DNA of 50,000 bases from positions 1-50,000 of the forward strand of contig NZ_JAJKFV010000029.1 of assembly GCF_020966775.1 (NCBI RefSeq). Direction: 5' to 3'. A program made the position numbers and the translations under genes. Below, in pieces: positions 34,355 through 41,945 of this stretch. Position 1 is the first letter of the stretch; the number at the start of each line of letters is the position of its first letter. The notes below the pieces were generated by a model. The model was not told where the DNA came from, made no database searches, and saw only the letters and a program-made list of their open reading frames with translations. The stretch is from Rhodopirellula halodulae (lineage in GTDB: Bacteria > Planctomycetota > Planctomycetia > Pirellulales > Pirellulaceae).

Positions 34355-35782
34355 ATGCCAACAACTGCCATCATCGGTGGCGGATTCAGCGGAACGCTGG
34401 CCGCCGTGAATCTTGCCCGATTCGCCAAAACACCTCAACGAGTGGTGGTGATCAACTCCGGTCGGCCGTTTGGACGCGGTACCGCTTATGGAACGACTCG
34501 GAACGAACACCTGTTGAACGTTGCGGCGCGGAACATGTCCGCTTTTCCTGATCACCCCGCTCACTTTTTTGAGTGGCTGCGTTCTCGATGCGATTTCGAT
34601 TCGCTCGATGACGCGACTTTGCGTGAAACGTTCATTCCGCGACGGATCTATGGGGACTACGTCCGAGGTCTCGCGGCGCATTATCTGGGCGACGCGGATC
34701 CACGTTCCAATGTCACTTGTGAAGTGATCGATGATTCCGCAATTGACATTGAACCGCGCGGGGCAGAGCAGGGCGGTGTGGTGATACTGGAAAACGGCGA
34801 ACCCGTGGAAGCCGATTCGGTGTTGTTGGCCACGGGCAATCAACCTCCCGCCGGGTTGCCAGGGGCGAATAAGCTAGCCAATGACCGTCGCTATTGCGGG
34901 AATCCATGGATGGGATGGCATGAGAACTTGCCGGGGGATGACAAGCACATTGTCATTCTTGGAACGGGACTGACGGCCGTCGATGTGATTGTCACGTTGC
35001 GCCGAAAAGGTTGGTGCGGCAAAGTCACCGCGATCTCGCGAAATGGCATGCTTCCTCAACGTCATTTTCGTGGCATCGAATGGCCGCACGCGGTTCCTGA
35101 CGATGGTCAGGCACGTTCGTTGAAAGAGTTGGTGCGTCTGATTCAACAAGATTGCCAACGCCTTCGCGGCGTGAGTCAAAATCCCGCGATCGCGGTGGAC
35201 AAGCTGCGCGGTCGCACGCAGCAACTTTGGAAGGCGCTCACCATCGAAGAGCGGCGTTTGTTTCTGAAGAAGTATGCCGCCGATTGGAACGTGATTCGTC
35301 ATCGGATCGCTGGGCCGATTCACGATGCCATCACCGACGCGTTGGATTGTGGGCAACTCACCGTACGTCCGGCGATGATTCAGTCGTTGGCTGCGGGAGA
35401 ACACGGGATCGAAGTTCACATGGTCAGCGGCGAGGGTCAGGAGAAGACCATTGAAGGCGATTTGGTGATCAACTGCACCGGCCCGAAGTCTCGGTTTTCC
35501 GATTCCGATTTGCCGCTCTATCGAAACTTGTTCGAGCGAGGGTTGGCCCAGCCGGACGAGATGGACATGGGCATCGCGGTGAACGACGAGTTCGAAGTGC
35601 TGGATTCAACTGGCCAGGCCTCCTCGTTTTTGCATGCCATCGGACCGATCTTGAAAGGCACGCTTTGGGAGAGCATTGCCGTCCCGGAGCTTCGGCAGCA
35701 GGCCTACCACGTGGCTCAATCGATTCTGAATCAGGAGCCGATGGAAATTCCAACCAAGGACACGTTGGAGTATTGCATTTGA
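34355..35782 (+). CDS. FAD/NAD(P)-binding oxidoreductase
   Basis: A 475-residue flavoprotein of the FAD-NAD(P)-binding (PF13454-type) group. Rossmann motif IIGGGFSGTLAAVNLAR at about residues 5-21 binds FAD, a second dinucleotide motif IVILGTGLTAVDVIVTL near 200 binds NAD(P), and the LLATGN strand closes the first site. Substrate unknown; relatives include amino-acid and antibiotic N-hydroxylases and uncharacterised redox enzymes. Start ATG at 34355 places the FAD motif right at the N-terminus; earlier starts back to 34211 would put the coding frame across the palindrome. It is followed 64 nt later by the transporter gene, on the same strand. Confidence 0.85.
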   Translation: MPTTAIIGGGFSGTLAAVNLARFAKTPQRVVVINSGRPFGRGTAYGTTRNEHLLNVAARNMSAFPDHPAHFFEWLRSRCDFDSLDDATLRETFIPRRIYGDYVRGLAAHYLGDADPRSNVTCEVIDDSAIDIEPRGAEQGGVVILENGEPVEADSVLLATGNQPPAGLPGANKLANDRRYCGNPWMGWHENLPGDDKHIVILGTGLTAVDVIVTLRRKGWCGKVTAISRNGMLPQRHFRGIEWPHAVPDDGQARSLKELVRLIQQDCQRLRGVSQNPAIAVDKLRGRTQQLWKALTIEERRLFLKKYAADWNVIRHRIAGPIHDAITDALDCGQLTVRPAMIQSLAAGEHGIEVHMVSGEGQEKTIEGDLVINCTGPKSRFSDSDLPLYRNLFERGLAQPDEMDMGIAVNDEFEVLDSTGQASSFLHAIGPILKGTLWESIAVPELRQQAYHVAQSILNQEPMEIPTKDTLEYCI

Positions 35783-35846
35783 GTCCGGAGGCGGCAGCGA
35801 TGACCTCGCCCGTTGCCTGTCGTGAATGTCGTCGGAAGGAGGCAAC

Positions 35847-37193
35847 ATGAGTCGAACATCGACAGACGCGAGCTTGCTGTCTCGGTCAGGGATATCTGCG
35901 AAACGTTTCGGCATGAACGATTTGCCGGATGGGACGCTCGCGATCTCTCTCTTCTCGTTCTTGACCGCAGCGTCGTATGTGGTGACGCGAGCCGTTGGTG
36001 TGGGGTTGTTTCTGTCGCGAATTGGCGCGGATCGTTTGCCTTATGCGCTGACCGGGGCGGCTTTGGTGGTGATCGTGATGTCGGCTGTGACGCGAATGGT
36101 GGTGCGACGTGCTTCGCCCCGGATCGCATTGCGATTCACCTGGACGGTGTTGGCTTTGTTTTCGGGTTCTCTGGCTGTGATGATTCGCTGGTCGCCGGAC
36201 TCTCTGCTTTGGTTGGGCGTGTTGTTTGTGTTGGCGGAAGTTCGTGGCTGCTTGAATTCGGTCTATGTGACCACGCTCAGCAACGATGCGTTTGGCGGAT
36301 CGGGATCCAAACGTCCGTTTGTTTGGGTGGCGACGGGAGCAACGCTTGCGGGTGTGTTGATCGGCGGGGTGTTGTCGGTGGAGGCATCCAGCGTTGCCGG
36401 GGAAACATTCTTGCTCGTCGCCGTGGGGCTGGACGTTCTGGCGATCACCGTGATCCGTTGGCTGCCAAGATCGACGGTTTGCATTGATACCATGTCAGCA
36501 GGCGACGGATCGCACAAGCGTACCGAATCAATGAGGCGGCGTTACCAACGAGTGCGGCACTACCGTTGGGCGTTGGGAGCGTTGATGGCGTCTCAAGTCG
36601 TCGCGTTGACGTTCATGGGCTATCAGTGGAACGTGGTGGTGACGAAGTATCACGCGGGTTACGAACAAGGCATCATTGCGTACTTCGCTGCGTTTTACGC
36701 CATCAACGATGCGGTGATTTTGTTGCTGCAGATCACGGCGGCGGGGCGTTTGCTCGATCGTTTGGGGATTGGGTGGGTGTTGTTGCTGTATCCGCTCGCG
36801 TTGTTGGGGGTCGCGCTGGCGATGCTGGCGTCGCCTCAGATCGCTTACTTGTTCATCGTTGTGTCCATCGGAAGCGGTTTGAACGTGGTGCGGCGTTCCT
36901 TGCATGATCCGGGACTAGCATCCGCTTATTCCATCATGCGGCAAGACGTCCGTCGTGAAACGATCGTTGTGGTGCGGGGAATGGTGAAACCGTTCGTAGA
37001 AGCCGCTTCCGCGATTCTGCTGTTGTGGTTGGCACCGCTGTTGAGCTTGAGCAATGTGACGTTGGTTTGGATTTTGGTTCTGACACCTTGGTTGGTGTGC
37101 GCCATCGTCGTGGTCAGCATTCATCACACGGGACAACCGGACGTCGTCGCGAGAACGCACGATGAACGTGGGTTGGGGTTGGCAGCCGGTTGA
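35847..37193 (+). CDS. Multi-pass membrane transporter, MFS/Npt-like
   Basis: About 448 residues with some 12 hydrophobic segments, so an inner-membrane transporter of the major facilitator fold. The LAEVRGCLNSVYVTTLSNDAFG loop and general layout recall Npt1/Npt2 nucleotide transporters, but I cannot confirm this. Start ATG at 35847 has a strong Shine-Dalgarno AAGGAGG at 35836-35842 with 4 nt spacing, which favours it over the earlier start at 35826. It probably shares the oxidoreductase transcript and the MarR control. The gene is convergent with the ABC permease, 36 nt between stops. Confidence 0.75.
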   Translation: MSRTSTDASLLSRSGISAKRFGMNDLPDGTLAISLFSFLTAASYVVTRAVGVGLFLSRIGADRLPYALTGAALVVIVMSAVTRMVVRRASPRIALRFTWTVLALFSGSLAVMIRWSPDSLLWLGVLFVLAEVRGCLNSVYVTTLSNDAFGGSGSKRPFVWVATGATLAGVLIGGVLSVEASSVAGETFLLVAVGLDVLAITVIRWLPRSTVCIDTMSAGDGSHKRTESMRRRYQRVRHYRWALGALMASQVVALTFMGYQWNVVVTKYHAGYEQGIIAYFAAFYAINDAVILLLQITAAGRLLDRLGIGWVLLLYPLALLGVALAMLASPQIAYLFIVVSIGSGLNVVRRSLHDPGLASAYSIMRQDVRRETIVVVRGMVKPFVEAASAILLLWLAPLLSLSNVTLVWILVLTPWLVCAIVVVSIHHTGQPDVVARTHDERGLGLAAG

Positions 37194-37229
37194 GAAGCCG
37201 TCGGCGATGCATCGCAACGCAAGGCCGAT

Positions 37230-38831
37230 TCAACGTTTCGCGGCTTCTTTCGCGGCCAGGACCGCTTCGGGAGTGGCGGTTTTGATGGCCAATGATCGTT
37301 GGCCAACCGTGGCAATGGACAGCAAGAACGCGATCAATCCGCAGGCAGAGAGACAACCGATCAATAAATCAGAAACCTGGTTCTCGGTGATCATGGCGAT
37401 GGTCCAAGCCCAATTCGTGATTTGCCATGCCGAGTAGTCGTATTGCCGGTAGTCGTTCATGTGCAGTCCGATCGAATAAGGGATCAGAGCGGAAAGCACC
37501 GCGACGACAATCAACGCGGCCATGCCGATTTCGACGCGAGGGTTGTTGTTGATGCGAACCAACGCGACGATCCAGCGAACGCAGAATAGAAACACCAACA
37601 AATACGACGTGTAAGCCAGCACCAAGTGCCAGAGCATTTGCCGGGCGCTGGTCGGCATCGTGCTGCCCGTTGCGACCTCCGCACGCTCGACCACCACCAA
37701 CAAGATTCCAGTGATCAGAATCGATCCCAACGACGCGAACACTAAACCGGTGGCGGGGCCGGGAGTGAAGAACGTGAGCGTCAGGCGGCTTAGAAAATTG
37801 CCTGGCAGTTCGCGCTGAATGCGTGGCGTCAGAGCCGAGGATTCCGCGGCCATCATGGATCCTGCAGCCGTCCAAAGGCCGGCAAGAAGCAGCGTCACAG
37901 GGAACCAAAGAAAGATGCCTTCTTCCGAGTCCACCGAGAATCGCCATTCCATCGCGAAAGTGCACAGGGCGATCAGGGTGGCGGTCAAAATCAACAGTGA
38001 CCATCGAATGCCACTGGATCGATTTTCACTTTCCGGCGTCAGTTGTGCCGCAGTGGTGGTGAGCAATAGATGGCTGATGCAGGTGGCCGCTAAAAGGCTG
38101 CCGATGAAGGCAAAGGCAGTCCATCCGGCGTCCATTGGGTTGCCGTAGAGGATCAACCCGACGGCCCCCGCACCAACGATGTATTCCGCCAACATCAACA
38201 CCATCAAAACAACGAGCAAGGTTGAGATGCGACCCGTTCGGCCTCGAGCGAGCGGGGCAAAGGACAAGGCGACCACGGTCAGCAATAAGCCGCTGGCGGT
38301 CAACATCGCCATGATCAAACCAACCGTCGGCAAGTCGATCCCTCGCAACGTGTAGGCGTAAGCCACGCAAGGAAACAACGTGATCAGGTACAGCATCATC
38401 TGCAGTGACGCACTGGCGAGTTTGCCCAAAACAATCTGCCACGGACTCAGCGAGGTGATCGATAGCAGTTCCAACGTTCCATCGTCGATTTCGGCCTCGA
38501 GCGATCGATAGGCGGCCAGCGGCACAATCAGCAGCATCGGTACCGCAAGCACGAAGTAGTAACCCAACAGCAAACGGGGAGCGGATGGCGACGTGTAAAT
38601 TTGGGGCATGAGCATCAGACTGCCCACGACGGTCCAGGCGAATGCGGCAACCAACAACACCGAGAAGGTCACCACAAACTGCCGGCTCTTGAGTGCTTGG
38701 CGAGTTTCCTTGATCAGGATGGGATTGAAGGTGTCACCAAGCTTTTCCGCCCAGTGATCCAAACGCGAAAGCCAATCCGTGGTTGGTTCTTTCGCGTTCG
38801 CGTTGGGTTCGGAAAGAGTTGCGGTGCTCAT
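37230..38831 (-). CDS. ABC-2 type transporter permease
   Basis: A 533-residue inner-membrane protein. The N-terminal part has the ABC-2 signature of an export permease: a soluble helix (FNPILIKETRQALKSRQFV), a first membrane helix, a second helix and a Glu-rich coupling loop (LEAEIDDGTLELLSITSLSPWQIVLGK), then about ten more hydrophobic segments. The ATPase for it is most likely the ABC gene at 40812-41945, which lacks its own permease. Start ATG at 38831 (MSTATLSEP) is used; the frame up to 39026 would overlap the divergent DUF1559 gene. The region 38832-39000 must hold both promoters; a TAGAAT at 38955-38960 is a candidate -10 for the plus strand. Confidence 0.85.
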   Translation of the reverse strand: MSTATLSEPNANAKEPTTDWLSRLDHWAEKLGDTFNPILIKETRQALKSRQFVVTFSVLLVAAFAWTVVGSLMLMPQIYTSPSAPRLLLGYYFVLAVPMLLIVPLAAYRSLEAEIDDGTLELLSITSLSPWQIVLGKLASASLQMMLYLITLFPCVAYAYTLRGIDLPTVGLIMAMLTASGLLLTVVALSFAPLARGRTGRISTLLVVLMVLMLAEYIVGAGAVGLILYGNPMDAGWTAFAFIGSLLAATCISHLLLTTTAAQLTPESENRSSGIRWSLLILTATLIALCTFAMEWRFSVDSEEGIFLWFPVTLLLAGLWTAAGSMMAAESSALTPRIQRELPGNFLSRLTLTFFTPGPATGLVFASLGSILITGILLVVVERAEVATGSTMPTSARQMLWHLVLAYTSYLLVFLFCVRWIVALVRINNNPRVEIGMAALIVVAVLSALIPYSIGLHMNDYRQYDYSAWQITNWAWTIAMITENQVSDLLIGCLSACGLIAFLLSIATVGQRSLAIKTATPEAVLAAKEAAKR

Positions 38832-39000
38832 GAAGTTTTCATTGCGAGAAGACAGCGAATCAGCGCCTGATATGATACCGAGTTTTGCCTGAGCAAGAGC
38901 CGAGTCGTCTGCCCAGGCATGGAAGACGATCACGTTTGCGGATTCAAAATGGTCTAGAATCCAAGCGGGCAGTGCCAAAACCTCTTTCAGTGAGTTCCCA

Positions 39001-39798
39001 ATGTCGAATCCCGTTGATCCCGGCAATTCTGCGAATCCCTATTCCGAAACCATGCCGGTGGAGGCTCAGCTCGCTTCACCCAAGAAGTCCAGCACGGGGT
39101 GCATCATTGCCGTTCTGGGTGCCGGCTTTCTCGTCACGTTGATGTGCGGAGGGGTTTTGTTAGGACTTTTGTTGCCCGCTGTGCAGGCGGCAAGAGAAGC
39201 TGCCCGACGAATGCAGTGCAGCAATAACATGAAGCAAATCGGGCTGGCTCTGCACAATTATCACTCGGCTTACAACCAACTACCGCCGGCGTACACCGTC
39301 GATGAAGACGGGAATCCACTGCATAGTTGGCGAGTGGCAATCCTACCGTTCCTGGAGCAACAGGCTTTGTACGATCAAATCGATCTTTCAAAACCGTGGG
39401 ATGCACCGGAGAACGCCAACGTTGCCAGCAATCTGGTTCCGGCGTACGCGTGTCCGTCCAAGGAGGGTGATCCCCTGATGACAAACTATGTTGCCGTGAT
39501 CGATCCTGCCGGTGTTTTCGCGGGTGCCATTCCGACGAAGTTTTCACAGATCACCGATGGACTGGCCAACACAATCATGATCGTCGAAACGGGACATGAA
39601 AATGCTGTTCACTGGATGAGCCCTGACGAGATTGACTTGGCGACGTTACTTGCCGCAGGTGGCAGCGATCCGCACGTCGGTGGTGGGCACATGCTGATGG
39701 CCGATGGTGCAGTGATGTTCATCACCAATTCCATTGATCCCGTTGTGTTGGAGGGGATGGTCACCAAGGACGGCCAAGAAGACCTCGGCGATTTCTGA
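39001..39798 (+). CDS. DUF1559 domain protein, no prepilin signal
   Basis: A 265-residue protein of the large planctomycete DUF1559 family. The core is clear: LLPAVQAAREAARRMQCSNN, QIGLALHNYHSAYNQLP, SWRVAILPFLEQQALYDQID, TYACPS-like residues and a C-terminal HVGGGHMLMADGAVMF. Typical members begin with a type IV pilin-like GFTLVELLVVIAIIG segment. Here that position reads STGCIIAVLGAGFLVTLMCG, so the prepilin cleavage motif is absent and the helix looks like a plain anchor. The protein is also shorter than the common 300-400 residues. Function of the family is unknown. It stands between the ABC permease and the ATPase operon and is divergent from the former. Confidence 0.88.
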   Translation: MSNPVDPGNSANPYSETMPVEAQLASPKKSSTGCIIAVLGAGFLVTLMCGGVLLGLLLPAVQAAREAARRMQCSNNMKQIGLALHNYHSAYNQLPPAYTVDEDGNPLHSWRVAILPFLEQQALYDQIDLSKPWDAPENANVASNLVPAYACPSKEGDPLMTNYVAVIDPAGVFAGAIPTKFSQITDGLANTIMIVETGHENAVHWMSPDEIDLATLLAAGGSDPHVGGGHMLMADGAVMFITNSIDPVVLEGMVTKDGQEDLGDF

Positions 39799-39804
39799 TT
39801 GGCG

Positions 39805-40815
39805 TCATTCGTTGGTCGTGCGTGTGATTCTCCAGCAACGGTGGATTCGTCGATTGCGAAAATCATCCGGCACGGTTTGACGGCTGATTTCGTGGACGTT
39901 GGCGCCTTCCAAAGCACCACCGTCCATTTGGAACTTTCGGTAGTTGTTGGAAAAGTAGATCACGCCGTCTCGCGAAAGGTGCCGCAGGACATTTCGCAAT
40001 AGACCAACATAGTTGTCCTGCACGATCCAGTCTTTTTGCGTGCGTTTGCTGTTGCTGAACGTGGGCGGATCAATGACCACCACATCGAAAACCTCGGTGG
40101 CGGCTAGGTTTTTGACGTAGGCAATCGCGTCACCGGCGATGAATTGATGTTGTTCTCCTTCGAATCCATTCAATCGCATGTTTTGCTGTGCCCATTGGAC
40201 ATAGGTGTTCGATAGGTCGACCGTCGTGGTCGATGCGGCACCTCCGTCGGCGGCATAAACCGTGAATGAACCGGTGTAGGCAAACAAATTGAGAAACCGT
40301 TTGCCGGTGACCTCGTCACGGACCATGGACCGGGTGATGCGATGATCCAGGAACAAGCCCGTGTCGATGTAGTCCGACAGATTCACGACGAACTTCAGAC
40401 CGCCTTCGTGGGCCTCGATTTCGTAATGGCGACTGGCGATGGTTTCGTGTTGGCTGGTGCCTCGTTGTCGTTTGCGTTGTTTGAAGAACGTTTTCGAACG
40501 CGGAACATCCAGGGTCTGTGCCGCGACCTTGACCATGTGTTCCAACCAGACCGCGTGTTGATCATCGGTCCGATTGTGGGGGCGTTCAAATTCGCCGATG
40601 TGCAAATGGTCTTCGTAACGATCGACCACCAAGGGGACTTCGGGAACATCGCGTTCGTAGAGTCGAAAGCAGGTGATGCCTTGTTTGGTCGGCCAGCGAC
40701 GCAGGTGTTTGGCTCGTTTGCGAAGCCGTGCGGCGAACTCCTCGCTTTGCCGAGCGGTGACTTCGGGTGAGGGCAGGGGAGTGACCGGTTTGGGAGGCGT
40801 GAAGAAGTCACTCAT
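39805..40815 (-). CDS. rlmK: Class I rRNA methyltransferase, RlmK-like
   Basis: A 336-residue SAM-dependent methyltransferase matching the C-terminal (RlmK) half of E. coli RlmKL, which makes m7G2069 in 23S rRNA. The N-terminal RLRKRAKHLRRWPTKQGI block, CFRLYERDVPE, VNLSDYIDTGLFLDHRITR, SAM motif FLNLFAYTGSFTVYAA at 174-189, acidic motif TTVDLSNTYVQWA and catalytic IDPPTFSNSKR at 248-258 all fit. E. coli carries RlmL fused in front; this protein stands alone with no THUMP part. Its ATG overlaps the ABC ATPase stop as ATGA, an odd partner, so it is probably just at the end of the operon. It is convergent with the DUF1559 gene. Confidence 0.88.
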   Translation of the reverse strand: MSDFFTPPKPVTPLPSPEVTARQSEEFAARLRKRAKHLRRWPTKQGITCFRLYERDVPEVPLVVDRYEDHLHIGEFERPHNRTDDQHAVWLEHMVKVAAQTLDVPRSKTFFKQRKRQRGTSQHETIASRHYEIEAHEGGLKFVVNLSDYIDTGLFLDHRITRSMVRDEVTGKRFLNLFAYTGSFTVYAADGGAASTTTVDLSNTYVQWAQQNMRLNGFEGEQHQFIAGDAIAYVKNLAATEVFDVVVIDPPTFSNSKRTQKDWIVQDNYVGLLRNVLRHLSRDGVIYFSNNYRKFQMDGGALEGANVHEISRQTVPDDFRNRRIHRCWRITRTTNE

Positions 40816-41945
40816 TGCACCAATCCTTCGGTGACTTGGAGGAAGACGTCTTCCAAGCTCTTTTTATGAGCCGCGACTTCGGCGATTAAAAAGCCCTGGC
40901 CGATCAACCAAGCGACCAGTTCAGCTTGATCGCGAACGTCGCCTTCGAATTCGAATCTCACAAGTTCGCCATCCACGACGACGGAGGAAGCGGGAGCGGG
41001 CAATGTTTCTGTGGCGACCTCGCCATTGGTTTCAGTTTGTTTGTCGTTCGATGATTTCTCTTGCAATTGTTTCTCGATCAGTTCGGCGGCCTCGCGTGGA
41101 CGCTCGAGAATTCGCAGCGTCAATTCGCGATGTTGGGCGCGTTGACGTTGGATGTCTTCCACGCTGCCGGTGGCCAGCAGACGTCCTTGTTCGATGATGC
41201 CGACGCTGTCGCACATCTCTGCCAATTCGGTCAGGATGTGGCTGCTGATAAGAACTGTCTTGCCGCGATTGGCAAGTTGGCGAATCATTTGGCGAAGTTG
41301 AATTCGAGCACGCGGGTCCAAACCTGCGGCGGGTTCATCCAAAATCAAGACCGCGGGGTCATGGATGAGCGCCCGGCCGAGGCACAGGCGTTGTTTCATG
41401 CCTTTGCTCAACCCACGAATGGGTTTGTCTTTCATGCCCACGGTGCCGGTGAATTCCAGCACCTCCCGCAATCGCCGAGTCCGGTCGGTGCCGACCAGCC
41501 CATAGGCTCTCGCGAAAAAGTCGAGGTACTCTTCGCAGTTCACATCGCGATAGGTTCCAAAACTATCGGGCATGAAGCCCAACCGGTTGCGAACCAATTC
41601 GGGATCGTTGACCACGGAAAAACCATCGACAAACGCATCTCCGAAGCTGGGCAAATCCAGTGTGGCGAGAATTCGCATCGAAGTGGTTTTGCCGGCACCG
41701 TTGGGACCGATGTAGCCGAAGACATGGCCTCGCCGAACAGAGAACGAAATGTCATGAACCGCGTGGGTCTTGCCGAAGTAGCGATGCAGCCGACGCAGTT
41801 CAATGCAGTCAGCCGTTGCGGCATGCACCGGTGGGACGGAGAGTGGAACAGTGCTGGTTGGGGAGGTGTTGTTGCTCGGCTCGGTGGCGACGGAAGTTTC
41901 CGATTCGACCATGTTGGCGGACGAAGGATTGGACGAATCGCTCAT
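40812..41945 (-). CDS. ABC transporter ATP-binding protein
   Basis: A 377-residue ABC ATPase. A Ser/Pro-rich N-terminal extension of about 45 residues is followed by Walker A GPNGAGKTT (80-88), the signature LSKGMKQRL (179-187), Walker B AVLILDEPAAGLDP (198-211) and the H-loop His in LISSHILTEL. A C-terminal region of about 100 residues, partly low complexity (Glu/Lys/Gln), with an additional regulatory fold follows, as in exporters of the ABC-2/GldA type. No permease is in this operon; the 598-codon frame permease at 37230-38831 is the likely partner. Overlaps with both neighbours are ATGA. Confidence 0.92.
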   Translation of the reverse strand: MSDSSNPSSANMVESETSVATEPSNNTSPTSTVPLSVPPVHAATADCIELRRLHRYFGKTHAVHDISFSVRRGHVFGYIGPNGAGKTTSMRILATLDLPSFGDAFVDGFSVVNDPELVRNRLGFMPDSFGTYRDVNCEEYLDFFARAYGLVGTDRTRRLREVLEFTGTVGMKDKPIRGLSKGMKQRLCLGRALIHDPAVLILDEPAAGLDPRARIQLRQMIRQLANRGKTVLISSHILTELAEMCDSVGIIEQGRLLATGSVEDIQRQRAQHRELTLRILERPREAAELIEKQLQEKSSNDKQTETNGEVATETLPAPASSVVVDGELVRFEFEGDVRDQAELVAWLIGQGFLIAEVAAHKKSLEDVFLQVTEGLVQ

